Source of the DNA: an uncultured Thermomicrobiales bacterium
GTDB lineage: Bacteria > Chloroflexota > Chloroflexia > Thermomicrobiales > UBA6265
Direction: 5' to 3'
Assembly: GCA_902806345.1 (NCBI GenBank)
Contig: CADCWF010000036.1
Location: forward strand, 1-41,818
Length of the DNA: 41,818 bases
In this document: positions 33,593-41,818 of the stretch, piece by piece
Numbering within the stretch: the first letter of the stretch is position 1
Layout: every line of letters begins with the position of its first letter
Made by a program: the position numbers and the translations under genes
Notes under the pieces: generated by a model
What the model was told of the DNA's origin: nothing
Databases searched by the model: none
What the model saw: the letters and a program-made list of their open reading frames with translations, nothing else

Positions 33593-33598
33593 TATGAT
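33593..33598 (+). promoter_or_regulatory. -10-like box before the TetR gene
   Basis: TATGAT lies 7 nt before GTG 33605, again suggesting a nearly leaderless message. TTGGAA at 33566-33571 is the nearest -35-like hexamer but the 21-bp spacing is long. Confidence 0.35.
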
Positions 33599-33604
33599 GG
33601 GGTC

Positions 33605-34342
33605 GTGCCACAGGCTTCCCCTCCTTCCGACCGCGCCCTCCTGCGTAGCGACGCCGAGCGCAACCGCCGGCGAATCCTCGCCGCGGCCCGCAAGCTGATC
33701 GCCGAGCGTGGGCTCGGCGTGGGCTACCATGAGATCGCGCAGGAAGCCGATGTCGGAGTCGGCACCGTCTACCGCCGCTTTCCGACGCGAGACAGATTGT
33801 TCCAAGAGCTGTTCCAAGACCGGGTCGCCGCGGTCGTCGCCATCGCCGAAGAGGCCCTCACAATCGAGGATCCCTGGTTGGGGCTGTGCCTGTTCATGCA
33901 GCGCGACTTCGAGCTGCAGTCGGCGGACCGCGGGTTGCGGGAGTTCTTGCTCGGCCGCGTCGATAGCCCGGATTTGGCGCGGCGCTCCCGGGAGCGGATT
34001 CAGCCACTCGTGACGCGGCTCGTCGAGCGCGCCCAGGAGGCCGGCCGTCTGCGCCCGGACGTCGGGCAGAGCGACATCGCGATCATCCTGGCCATGATCG
34101 GCAACCTGATCGACTCGTCACTCCACGTGGACCCCGATCTCTGGAGACGCTATCTGGCGATCGTCCTCGACGGCATCCAGCGCGGAGATCTGCGGGACGA
34201 ACTACCAGGCAAACCACCCGACCAGCCGCAGCTTGACCGGATCCTCCCCGGATGGGTGCCTCCGCGACGAGGCCAGGGCGCGCCGCGGGACCCCGAGTCT
34301 GCTCCCCGTCGCGGTGCGGCTCGATCCAGCGCGCGGTCGTGA
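33605..34342 (+). CDS. TetR-family transcriptional regulator
   Basis: A 245-residue repressor-type protein from GTG 33605. The N-terminal HTH reads AERNRRRILAAARKLIAERG, then GYHEIAQEADVGVGTVYRRF and PTRDRLFQELF, which is typical of TetR. The ligand domain (about residues 70-205) resembles members with the SBI/KsgA-like C-terminus (LLGRVDSPDLARRSRERIQP). A poorly conserved Pro/Arg-rich tail of about 40 residues follows. Divergent transcription from the PPOX-cupin genes and duplicated inverted repeats in the shared region suggest that it represses them and itself. The effector is unknown. Confidence 0.9.
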   Translation: MPQASPPSDRALLRSDAERNRRRILAAARKLIAERGLGVGYHEIAQEADVGVGTVYRRFPTRDRLFQELFQDRVAAVVAIAEEALTIEDPWLGLCLFMQRDFELQSADRGLREFLLGRVDSPDLARRSRERIQPLVTRLVERAQEAGRLRPDVGQSDIAIILAMIGNLIDSSLHVDPDLWRRYLAIVLDGIQRGDLRDELPGKPPDQPQLDRILPGWVPPRRGQGAPRDPESAPRRGAARSSARS

Positions 34343-34778
34343 GTGTGCTGCGACCGCAGGCGGTAGCCCGGAGGGATATCAATTGCAGCGCCGAAGCACG
34401 GCGCTCATCTCCCGGGGCGGTGCGGCGGGGCGGCGATGCAGGAGGGGCGGGTCGGGCGCCGGTGCGGAACCTCGGTTGGCGACGTGACGAAACGGGGACC
34501 GTCGAGCCGGTGGCGGATCCGCAGCGGATCCAGACCCTCTTGACCCGACGCTCCGCCACTCGCTACCCTTCTCGAGAGCCAGCTCCCCACGGGAGCCCGG
34601 CGCGAAGGAGCACGGTCCGTTGACGAACTAGGACGACACCACAGGGGCTGAGTGCGACGCGCCGGGCGAGCAATCGCGACGCATCGCTGCCCCGAGGTCG
34701 CCGCCGAGCCACCCGGCCGGCGCGGCGTGGCCCGTCGTCCGCGACCGTTCGTCGCGGTCTCCTCCGCGAGTTGCCCCC
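34343..34778. other. Long intergenic region and leader before the ABC-F gene
   Basis: No protein gene is supportable. A candidate promoter (34540-34569) leaves a leader of about 200 nt. Just upstream of the -35 box, GCGGATCC occurs twice, 11 bp apart (34513-34520, 34524-34531), a possible activator or repressor site. In the leader, AAGGAG (34604-34609) precedes a minimal TTG-ACG-AAC-TAG frame (34620-34631), which could be a tiny leader peptide or chance. Confidence 0.4.
34540..34569 (+). promoter_or_regulatory. Candidate promoter of the ABC-F gene
   Basis: TTGACC (34540-34545) and TACCCT (34564-34569) with 18-bp spacing, about 210 nt before the ATG. Confidence 0.45.
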
Positions 34779-36467
34779 ATGCTGCGCCCCCAACCCGTGA
34801 TTCGCCTCGACCGGGCGAGCTTTGCCTGGCCGGACGGCACCCCCGTCTTCGCCGACCTCACGCTCGCGCTCGGCCCCGGCCGCACCGGACTCGTCGGCGC
34901 GAACGGCACCGGCAAGAGCACCCTCCTCCGCCTGATCGCCGGCGAGCTCCGGCCGACCTCGGGCACTGTCGATGTCGAAGGCGTGCTCGGGTACCTGCCA
35001 CAGACGCTCCCCCTCGCCGCCGGCCAGACCGTCGCCGGCATCCTCGGGGTGGCCTCGACGCTGGCGGCGCTGCGAGCCATCGAGGGTGGCGATGCCGGCG
35101 CGGCCTACTTCGCCGCGGTCGGTGACGACTGGGACATCGAGGAGCGGATGGCGGCCGTCCTCGACCGGCTGGGGCTGGGCGAGGTCGGGCCGGAGCGAAC
35201 CGTCGCCACTCTGAGCGGGGGCCAGACGATGGCCCTCGGTCTCGCCGCCCTGCTCCTACGCGAGCCCGACATCCTGGTGCTCGACGAGCCGACCAACAAC
35301 CTCGACCTCGTTGCCCGCGAGCGCCTGTATGGTGTCGTTGCCGGCTGGCGGGGGTGCCTCCTGGTGGCAGGCCACGACCGCGACCTCCTCGGTCGGATGG
35401 ACCGGATCGCCGAACTCGGCGCGGACGGCCAGCTCCGGCTCTACGGCGGCAACTACGATGCCTACGAGGCGGCCGTCGCGGCCGAGCAGGCCGCCGCCGG
35501 GCAGGCGGTGCGGACGGCCGAGCTGCAGGTCAAGCGCGAGCGTCGGGAAGAGCAGGACGCGCGGGAACGGGCCGACCGCCGCGCCAGCGCCGGTCGGAGG
35601 CGGACCTTCGCCACGGGGATGTCGAAACAGGCCCGCGGCGCCATGCAGCGCAAGGCCGAGGAGTCGGTCGGCCGCGCCGCTGGCCAGCACGGCGAGCGGC
35701 TGGCCGAGGCCGAGGAGCGGCTGCGACGGACCGAGCAGCGGCTGCGCCCCGACGAGCGGCTCCGCCTGGAGTTACCGGAGACCGTGGTGCCGGCGGGCCG
35801 GACCCTCTTCGAAGCGGACGGGGCGGTGGTGCTCCGCGGGGCGACCCGGATCTTCGGCGCCTACGGGCTCGTCCTGACCATCCGCGGTCCGGAGCGGATC
35901 GCCCTGGTCGGTCCGAACGGGTCGGGCAAGACGACCCTGCTGAGCCTGATCCTCGGCGAGATCGACCCGGTCTCGGGTCGTGTCCGCCGGGCCGCCGCGG
36001 CCCGCCTCCTGCCCCAACGTCTCGACCTGCTCGACGACGCCCTGAGCGTGCTCACCAACCTGCGCCGCTTCGCGCCGACCGTGCCGGACGGCGAGCTGCG
36101 GAACCGTCTGGCCGGGTTCCTGTTTGGTGGCGATCGGGTCCACCTGCCGGTGGCGGACCTCTCCGGCGGCGAGCGGTTGCGGGCGACCCTGGCCTGCCTC
36201 CTTGCGGCCGAGCCGGCGTCCCAGCTCCTGCTCCTCGACGAGCCGACCAACAACCTCGACCTGGCGAGCGTCCGCCAGCTCGAGGGGGCGCTGGCAGCCT
36301 ATCGGGGGGCCCTCGTCGTCGCCAGCCACGACCGGGCGTTCCTGGGCGAGATCGGCATCACCTGCTGGTTGCGGCTGGAGCCCGGGCGCGGCCCGGTGAC
36401 GACGGACCGAGCGGGAGCCCTGGGCGAGGTCGGTCGCCGGGAAGGTGAGGGGAACCAAGCGAGGTGA
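34779..36467 (+). CDS. ABC-F family ATPase (ribosome-associated)
   Basis: A 562-residue soluble protein with two ABC ATPase domains and no membrane part. Domain 1 has GANGTGKST (from residue 40), LSGGQTMALG and ILVLDEPTNNLDL with a GHDRDLL switch. A charged linker of about 90 residues (VKRERREEQDARERADRRAS) follows, then domain 2 with GPNGSGKTT (about 378), DLSGGERLRATLACLL, LLLLDEPTNNLDL and SHDRAFL. Both catalytic Glu residues are present. ABC-F proteins bind the ribosomal E site; some protect against antibiotics, others aid translation. The arm insert looks short, as in antibiotic-resistance types of Actinobacteria, but no drug can be named. A long leader suggests regulated expression. Confidence 0.92.
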   Translation: MLRPQPVIRLDRASFAWPDGTPVFADLTLALGPGRTGLVGANGTGKSTLLRLIAGELRPTSGTVDVEGVLGYLPQTLPLAAGQTVAGILGVASTLAALRAIEGGDAGAAYFAAVGDDWDIEERMAAVLDRLGLGEVGPERTVATLSGGQTMALGLAALLLREPDILVLDEPTNNLDLVARERLYGVVAGWRGCLLVAGHDRDLLGRMDRIAELGADGQLRLYGGNYDAYEAAVAAEQAAAGQAVRTAELQVKRERREEQDARERADRRASAGRRRTFATGMSKQARGAMQRKAEESVGRAAGQHGERLAEAEERLRRTEQRLRPDERLRLELPETVVPAGRTLFEADGAVVLRGATRIFGAYGLVLTIRGPERIALVGPNGSGKTTLLSLILGEIDPVSGRVRRAAAARLLPQRLDLLDDALSVLTNLRRFAPTVPDGELRNRLAGFLFGGDRVHLPVADLSGGERLRATLACLLAAEPASQLLLLDEPTNNLDLASVRQLEGALAAYRGALVVASHDRAFLGEIGITCWLRLEPGRGPVTTDRAGALGEVGRREGEGNQAR

Positions 36468-36721
36468 GGATGATCGACCGCAGAGAGCACCGGTCGGGTC
36501 ACGCCGAGACGGTCGGGGAGGCGCGTCGAGGTCTCCCTCTGGTCCAGGATTGCTTCCCAGCCCCGCGACGGCATAACCGAACCACGTTCGTGGCCCCACG
36601 CGATCGAGGGCAACGCGGGATCGGTGCAGGTGCATCTCGCCGTTGTCGTCGATCCGTCTCCCGAGAGCACGGACAGTTTCGGCACCCGCGTCATCGTGCT
36701 CAACGGTCTCCCGGAGTTTGA

Positions 36722-38155
36722 CTACCCTTCCAGCAGCAGCGTCTCCGGGTCTTCCAGCAGCTCCTTGATCCGGACCAGGAACTGGACCGCCGCCCGGCCG
36801 TCGACGACCCGGTGGTCGTAGGAGAGGGCCAGGTACATCATCGGCCGGACGACCACCTCACCGTCGCGGGCGACCGGGCGCTGCTGGATGGCGTGCATCC
36901 CGAGGATGCCGACCTGGGGGGTGTTCAGGATCGGGGTCGAGAGGAGCGAGCCGTAGACCCCGCCGTTGGTGATCGTGAAGGTGCCGCCCTGGAGCTCGGC
37001 CAGGCCAAGCTTGTTGTCGCGCGCGCGCGCGGCCAGCTCGCCGATCTCCCGCTCGATCTCGGCGAAGCTCTTGCGGTCGGCGTCTCGCACCACCGGCACG
37101 ACGAGGCCTTCTTCGAGGCCGACCGCGATCCCGATGTCGTAGTACTTCTTCAGCACCAGCTCGTCGCCCTGGAGCTCCGCGTTCACCGCCGGGAACGCCT
37201 TGAGGGCGCCGACGGAGGCCTTGGTGAAGAAGGACATGAAGCCGAGACCAACGCCGAACTTCTCTTTGAAGGCGTCCTTGCGGCGGGCCCGCACCGCCAT
37301 CACCGCCGACATGTCGACCTCGTTGAAGGTCGTCAGCATCGCCGCCGTCTGTTGGGCCTCGACGAGGCGGGCGGCGATCGTCTGGCGGCGGCGGGAGAAG
37401 CGGACCCGCTCCTCCCGCCCGTCCGCAGCCGCGACGGCGCCCGGCGCGAGGGCTTGAGCGGGAGCGGGGGCCGGGGCGGGAGCCGACACAGGCGGACCAG
37501 GAGCGGCAGTCGCCGCGCCCACCGGTGCGGGAGCGGTGGCGACTGCGGACGATGCCCCGGTCGCGGCCGGGGCGGCCGGGGTGGCATCGCGCGCTTCCTG
37601 GCGGGCGGCCTCCATCAGCACGTCTTCGCGGGTGACGCGCCCACCGGGGCCGGAACCGACGACGGCCGCGAGGTCGATGTGGTGCTCCTCGGCCAGCCGG
37701 CGGACCGCCGGGGCGGCGCGGCCGGCACCGGCATCCGCCTCGCCGGCCGGCATCGAGGGTGCTGCGGGGGCAGTGGCTGCCGGCTCCGGGATCGGTGCTG
37801 GTGCGACGTGGGCGTTGCTCGCCAGTGGCGCGGACGACTCGCCGCCTGGTGTGGCCGTCACGGCCGGGGCCGCTGCCTCCGGCACGACCGCCCCGTTGCC
37901 CGCCGTGGATGCCGCACCGTCGCCCGAGACGAGGCCGAGCACGTCGCCGACGGCGACGGTCTCGCCCGGCTGCCGGGCGATCCGCGCCAGGACCCCGTCC
38001 TCCTCGGCGGTGACGTCGAGGTTGACCTTGTCCGTCTCCAGGAGGACGACCGTTTCGCCCCGGCTGACGGCTTCGCCTTCCTGCTTCAGCCACTCGCCGA
38101 CCACCGCGTCGACGAGCGACTCGCCCAGCGGTGGCACCCGAATCTCGACCGCCAT
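36722..38155 (-). CDS. sucB: 2-oxoglutarate dehydrogenase E2 (dihydrolipoyl succinyltransferase)
   Basis: E2 moves the succinyl group from E1 to CoA in the TCA cycle. The 477-residue protein starts at ATG 38155 with GGGAGGG a few nt upstream. The N-terminal lipoyl domain has [20 protein letters not shown] with the lipoylated Lys in ETDKV. An Ala/Pro-rich linker of about 70 residues follows, then the E1/E3-binding domain ([20 protein letters not shown], about residues 150-185), a second Ala/Pro linker, and the catalytic domain, whose active site is YDHRVVDGR near the C-terminus. Only one lipoyl domain is present. It is downstream of sucA, 122 nt away, in one operon. No E3 (lpd) is in the window. 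Confidence 0.95.
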   Translation of the reverse strand: MAVEIRVPPLGESLVDAVVGEWLKQEGEAVSRGETVVLLETDKVNLDVTAEEDGVLARIARQPGETVAVGDVLGLVSGDGAASTAGNGAVVPEAAAPAVTATPGGESSAPLASNAHVAPAPIPEPAATAPAAPSMPAGEADAGAGRAAPAVRRLAEEHHIDLAAVVGSGPGGRVTREDVLMEAARQEARDATPAAPAATGASSAVATAPAPVGAATAAPGPPVSAPAPAPAPAQALAPGAVAAADGREERVRFSRRRQTIAARLVEAQQTAAMLTTFNEVDMSAVMAVRARRKDAFKEKFGVGLGFMSFFTKASVGALKAFPAVNAELQGDELVLKKYYDIGIAVGLEEGLVVPVVRDADRKSFAEIEREIGELAARARDNKLGLAELQGGTFTITNGGVYGSLLSTPILNTPQVGILGMHAIQQRPVARDGEVVVRPMMYLALSYDHRVVDGRAAVQFLVRIKELLEDPETLLLEG

Positions 38156-38277
38156 CAATCCCTCCCGTGCGGGGCAAGACCCGCGTCAACCCTCACTCCC
38201 CGCCCACTCCCGGCGTGACGGGGGAGGGGAGGGACACGCCCAGGCCGCGCAGCTCGGCGGCCCTTGGGGAACGAGTC

Positions 38278-41187
38278 TCAGCTCGATAGTTGCGCCGCCG
38301 GGGCGACCGTTACGCTGGCATCCGCCGGGGCGGTTGTTCCCTTAGCCCCGTTGGCCGCGTGCCCGTTCGCTCCGGCCGCGACCGGGGTGTCCACGTCGGC
38401 GAGCGCCTCGCCGACGATCCGGGTTTGCTCGGCGAGGTGGCGGTCGGCAAACCCCTCGGCGGGGCTGGCCCGCTCCGGCCGCCCAACGTAGCGCAGCGGC
38501 AACGGGTGGTCCCGCTGCGCGAGCAGATCGCGCAGCCGCGGCTCCATGTAGCCCCAGGCGCCCATGTTGCGCGGCTCCTCCTGGACCCAGACGACCTCTT
38601 CCAGGTTCGGGTAGCGGTCGATCGTCGCCTGGAGCGCCCCACGCTGGAAGGGGGCAAGTTGTTCGACGCGGGCCACCGCCACCTTGGACGAGGCCCCGCG
38701 CAGTTCGCTGCCGTCCAGCTCGACCGCGACCTTGCCGCTGCAGAGCACGAGCCGCAGGACCTCGTCCCGGTTGTCGGCGCGCAACGGATCGTCCAGCACC
38801 GGCTCGAACGTGCCGGAGGCCAGGTCGGCCATCGGCGAGGCGGCCAGCGGGTGCCGGAGCAGGCTCTTGGGGGTCATCAGCGCGAGGGTTCGGCGTTCGG
38901 TCCCGAGCAACGCGGCCTGCCGCCGCAGGAGGTGGAAGTACTGGGCGGCGGTGGTGCAGTTGGCGACCCGCATGTTGCCTTCGGCCGCGAGTTGGAGGAA
39001 CCGCTCCAGCCGAGCCGACGAGTGCTCCGGTCCTTGTCCCTCGTAGCCGTGCGGCAGCAGGAGCACCAGCGCCGGCTCCTGCTGCCACTTGGCGCGGGCG
39101 GCGACGATGAACTGGTCGATCAGCACCTGGGCGCTGTTCGCGAAGTCGCCGAACTGCGCCTCCCAGAGGACGAGGGCGTCCGGGGCGTGGACGCTGTAGC
39201 CGTACTCGAAGCCCACCACGGCCGCCTCGGAGAGGGGGCTGTTGTAGACGGCGAAGGACGCCTTCGCGTCCGGCAGCGCCTGCAACGGGAGGTGGCGGGT
39301 CCCGGTCGCGGCGTCGTGGAGGACGAGGTGGCGCTGCGAAAAGGTGCCCCGCTCGGCGTCCTGCCCGGTCAGCCGGATCGGGACGCCGTCGGCCAGGATC
39401 GAGGCGAAGGCGAGGGTTTCGGCGTGGGCCCAGTCCACCTTGCCGTCCGGCAGGTCGGGGATCCCTTGCCGCCGCTCCCACTGCCGGAGCAGCTTCGGGC
39501 TCGGCTTGTGGCCCTCAGGCAGGGCGTGGATCGCGTCGTGGTAGCGGCCCAGGGTCTCGAGCGGGACGGCAGTCTCGACCTCCCGCCGGTCGCCGCGACG
39601 GGTCGTCTCCTCGGCATGGCCGTTCGTCAGCGCCTCGCCCAGCGACCTGCGGATGGAGGCCAGTTCGCCCAGCACCTTGTCGAGCATCACCGCCGGTTCG
39701 TCCGGCCCGACGACCCCTTCGGCGACGAGGCGGTCGGCCCAGATCTGGCGGACGGTCGGCTGCCTGGTGATGGCCGCGTACATCCGGGGCTGGGTGAAGG
39801 TCGGTTCGTCGCCCTCGTTGTGCCCCCAGCGGCGGTAGCCGACGAGGTCGATCAGGAAGTCCTTGCCGAACCGCTGGCGGTAGGCCATAGCTAAGGTGGC
39901 CGCGGTCAGGCACGCCTCGGGGTCGTCGGCGTTGACGTGGACGACCGGGATCTCGAAGCCCTTGGCGAGGTCGCCGGCGTACAGGGTCGAGCGGGAGTCG
40001 CCGATGTCGGTGGTGAAGCCGATCTGGTTGTTGACGATGATATGGATGGTGCCGTTGACCGTGTAACCGGGCAGGCCGGAGAGGTTGAGCGTTTCGGCGA
40101 CGATCCCCTGGCCGGGGAACGCGGCATCCCCGTGGAGCAGGATCGGCATGCTGCCCAGGGCGTCCCGGGTCGGCGCACCCGGGGCCGAGCGCGCGTCCTG
40201 GGAGGCGCGGGCCATCCCCTCGACGACCGGATTGACGAACTCGAGGTGGCTCGGATTCGGTGCCAGTACCAGCGGGACCTCGACCGTCCGGCCGTCGGCC
40301 GCTTCGGCCAGCCGAGCGCCGAGGTGGTACTTGACGTCGCCGCTGACCGCGTCGTCCTTGTCGGCGCTGAACGCCTTCGCCTTGCTCCCTTCGAAGGCGG
40401 CCAGGATGGCCGCGTAGGACTTGCCGAGGACGTGGGTCAGCACGTTCAGGCGGCCGCGGTGGGCCATCCCGATGACCACCTCGCGGACGCCCTCGACGGC
40501 GGCCTCGTGGACGATGGCGTCGAGCATCGGGACCAGGGTATCGGTCCCCTCGATCGAGAAGCGCTTCTGGCCGAGGTAGGTCTGGTGGAGGAACTTCTCG
40601 AAGCCTTCGACCTCGGTCAGGCGGTCGAGCACCGCGCACTTCTGCTCGCGGGAGAGGCGGACCGAACAGGAGCCGGTCTCGACCACGTCGCGCAGCCAGG
40701 CCCGCTCGGCGGCGATCTGGACCTGGTCGAAGTCGTAACCGATGCCGGTCGTGTAGATCTCGCGGAGGCGGCCGATCACCTCGGCCGCCGTCGTGGCCCC
40801 GGCCGCGGCCGGGCTGGGGATGGCGGAGGCGGGCATGGCCTGGAGGTCGGCCTCGGTGAGGCCGTGGAAGGCGGGGTCCAGCTCCGGGGCGCCGGGCGGG
40901 TCGGTGCCAAGCGGGTCGAGCCCGACGGCGAGGTGGCCGAACTCGCGGAGCGCCTGGGTGAGACCTGCGGCGCCGACGACGGCGGTGACGCTGAAGGCTG
41001 GCGGCGCGTCGGGCGCCGCGGTGACCCTCTGCGCGGTCGCGACCGGGCCGCTCGGGAGGAGCGGATTGAACCCCGCGAAGGCCGCCCGGGTCTCGGGGTC
41101 GACCGCCTCGGGGTCGGCCAGGTAGCGCTCGTAGAGGTCCTGGACGTAGGCCGCGTTCGGGCCGTAGAACGCGCGCAGATCGCTCAT
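38278..41187 (-). CDS. sucA: 2-oxoglutarate dehydrogenase E1
   Basis: E1 decarboxylates 2-oxoglutarate with thiamine diphosphate and loads succinyl onto E2. ATG 41187 gives 969 residues, a normal length. The N-terminal helix (YGPNAAYVQDLYERYLADPE) binds E2. The ThDP-domain marks are GMAHRGRLNVLTHVLGK, HGDAAFPGQGIVAETLNLS, VNNQIGFTTDIGDSRST and RRWGHNEGDEPTFTQPRMY. The second half has FEYGYSVHAPDALVLWEAQF and HGYEGQGPEHSSARLERFLQ. It precedes sucB in the same direction. Upstream lies the left end of an IS630-like element; on the minus strand a GATAAT (41325-41320) is a possible -10 box within that gap, without a good -35. Confidence 0.97.
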   Translation of the reverse strand: MSDLRAFYGPNAAYVQDLYERYLADPEAVDPETRAAFAGFNPLLPSGPVATAQRVTAAPDAPPAFSVTAVVGAAGLTQALREFGHLAVGLDPLGTDPPGAPELDPAFHGLTEADLQAMPASAIPSPAAAGATTAAEVIGRLREIYTTGIGYDFDQVQIAAERAWLRDVVETGSCSVRLSREQKCAVLDRLTEVEGFEKFLHQTYLGQKRFSIEGTDTLVPMLDAIVHEAAVEGVREVVIGMAHRGRLNVLTHVLGKSYAAILAAFEGSKAKAFSADKDDAVSGDVKYHLGARLAEAADGRTVEVPLVLAPNPSHLEFVNPVVEGMARASQDARSAPGAPTRDALGSMPILLHGDAAFPGQGIVAETLNLSGLPGYTVNGTIHIIVNNQIGFTTDIGDSRSTLYAGDLAKGFEIPVVHVNADDPEACLTAATLAMAYRQRFGKDFLIDLVGYRRWGHNEGDEPTFTQPRMYAAITRQPTVRQIWADRLVAEGVVGPDEPAVMLDKVLGELASIRRSLGEALTNGHAEETTRRGDRREVETAVPLETLGRYHDAIHALPEGHKPSPKLLRQWERRQGIPDLPDGKVDWAHAETLAFASILADGVPIRLTGQDAERGTFSQRHLVLHDAATGTRHLPLQALPDAKASFAVYNSPLSEAAVVGFEYGYSVHAPDALVLWEAQFGDFANSAQVLIDQFIVAARAKWQQEPALVLLLPHGYEGQGPEHSSARLERFLQLAAEGNMRVANCTTAAQYFHLLRRQAALLGTERRTLALMTPKSLLRHPLAASPMADLASGTFEPVLDDPLRADNRDEVLRLVLCSGKVAVELDGSELRGASSKVAVARVEQLAPFQRGALQATIDRYPNLEEVVWVQEEPRNMGAWGYMEPRLRDLLAQRDHPLPLRYVGRPERASPAEGFADRHLAEQTRIVGEALADVDTPVAAGANGHAANGAKGTTAPADASVTVAPAAQLSS

Positions 41188-41387
41188 GGGGGGTCTATCC
41201 GCTCCTGCCCGGTTCCGGGGCGTCGGCGGGGCGGGATCGGCGCCACCCGGTCGCGGCGGCCGGCGGCCCCGTCGCCCCCGGCCGAACCGCGGGACGCGCC
41301 GCGCCCCGTGCGTCTACCAATTATCGCACGCCTCCTGCCGCGCCTTGGATCCGCCGCCCTGAGCGCCAGCTCGACCGGAGCCTCCCG
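41188..41387. mobile_element. Probable left end of the IS630-like element and sucA upstream region
   Basis: The 200-nt gap between sucA and the divergent transposase should contain the element's terminal inverted repeat and the sucA promoter. I could not fix the IS boundary because the right end is outside the window. The short AT-rich run CCAATTATCG (41317-41326) stands out from the GC-rich flanks. Confidence 0.35.
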
Positions 41388-41818
41388 GTGCCCCGCCGCC
41401 TGGCCGTCGCCCCGCGCCTTGATCCGGACGAGCTGCGCCGCCGCGCCCGCGCCGCCCCCGCCGCCGATCGGGTGCGGTGGCTGGCGGGGCGGCTGGTGTC
41501 GGAGGGACGCCCAGCGACCGAGGTCGGGCCGCTGGTCGGCTTCTCGCCGGAGTGGGTGCGGGCGCTGGTCCGCCGCTACAGCGCCGGCGACCCAGCGGCC
41601 CTCGGCGACGGGCGGCGCGGCAACGCCGGGGGGCACCGCTGCTGGACGGGGCGGCCCAGGATGCGCTGCGCTCGGCGCTGGCCGGGCTCCCCCCCGGCGG
41701 CGGCACCTGGACCTGCCGGACCGTGGCCGCATGGATAGGGGCGCGGGCCGGGCGGCCGGTCGCCGAGCAGCGGGGCTGGGAGAGGATGGTCCGCCCCGGC
41801 TTCACGCCCCGGCGGCCC
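41388..41818 (+). pseudogene. IS630-type transposase, frameshifted and cut by the window end
   Basis: From GTG 41388 the first frame encodes a winged-helix N-terminus (LRRRARAAPAADRVRWLAGR, then TEVGPLVGFSPEWVRALVRR and YSAGDPAAL), typical of IS630-family transposases. At a run of six G (41628-41633) the coding sense moves to the -1 frame, where it continues APLLDGAAQDALRSALAGLP, then TCRTVAAWIGARAGRPV and EQRGWERMVRPGF to the window edge, as expected before the DDE domain. The catalytic part is outside. The shift may be a decay mutation, programmed frameshifting as in some IS elements, or an assembly error at a homopolymer. The in-frame continuation stops at 41738. Confidence 0.75.

Noticed and set aside
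36468..36721. Frames between the ABC-F gene and sucB
   Set aside because: Neither strand gives a family-like protein or a ribosome binding site; treated as intergenic with no clear terminator.
1..41818. CRISPR arrays, tRNA or rRNA genes, prophage
   Set aside because: No regularly spaced repeats, no cloverleaf-like sequences with a GTTCRANNC T-loop in the right setting, and no phage structural genes were seen.

Overview
The window is a GC-rich chromosomal segment whose coding strands strongly favour G or C at third codon positions. Gene content fits an aerobic, heterotrophic, non-proteobacterial species. A short IF2, a fused caa3-type subunit II with its own cytochrome c domain, CtaG and a PPOX/F420-type protein together suggest Chloroflexota, perhaps Thermomicrobia-like. 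This placement is inferred from gene style only; no 16S rRNA gene or tRNA was seen.

Layout. 1-7906 (+) is an information-processing operon: a small antitoxin-like ORF, then nusA, ylxR, infB, rbfA, an nrnA-like DHH phosphoesterase, truB and ribF, mostly with stop/start overlaps, behind a recognisable promoter at 545-573. 7908-9250 is decayed: a broken hypothetical gene, a small membrane protein and a gene remnant. 9545-13633 holds a small monooxygenase-like ORF and, on the minus strand, a CPA2 antiporter with a 109-aa partner, undecaprenyl-diphosphatase, and a flippase-like membrane protein. 13918-19913 (+) has a large orphan multi-sensor histidine kinase and a metal-resistance pair: a CadC-type repressor and a P1B-2 Zn/Cd/Pb ATPase, with an apparently leaderless mRNA. 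20106-24806 has a mosaic CopC/CopD-like membrane protein (-), a DUF59 Fe-S assembly protein (+) and a polysaccharide deacetylase lipoprotein (+).

25226-32137 (+) is the terminal oxidase cluster (ctaC, ctaD, ctaE, ctaF, ctaG) followed by two small membrane proteins of unknown role. 32328-34342 is a divergent unit: cupin and PPOX-fold proteins (-) against a TetR regulator (+), with duplicated inverted repeats between them that look like operators. 34779-36467 is an ABC-F ATPase with a long leader. 36722-41187 (-) encodes the E1 and E2 subunits of 2-oxoglutarate dehydrogenase. The window ends inside a frameshifted IS630-type transposase.

Together the genes cover translation and transcription factors, TCA-cycle flux (sucAB) feeding an aerobic chain that ends in the caa3 oxidase, envelope lipid carrier recycling, and metal and drug defence. 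I found no clear novel multi-gene defence or biosynthetic system. The most unusual items are the integrase-like tail on NusA, the leaderless metal-sensor promoter, the mosaic CopC/CopD/LppX protein, the duplicated TetR operator, and several palindromic intergenic elements.
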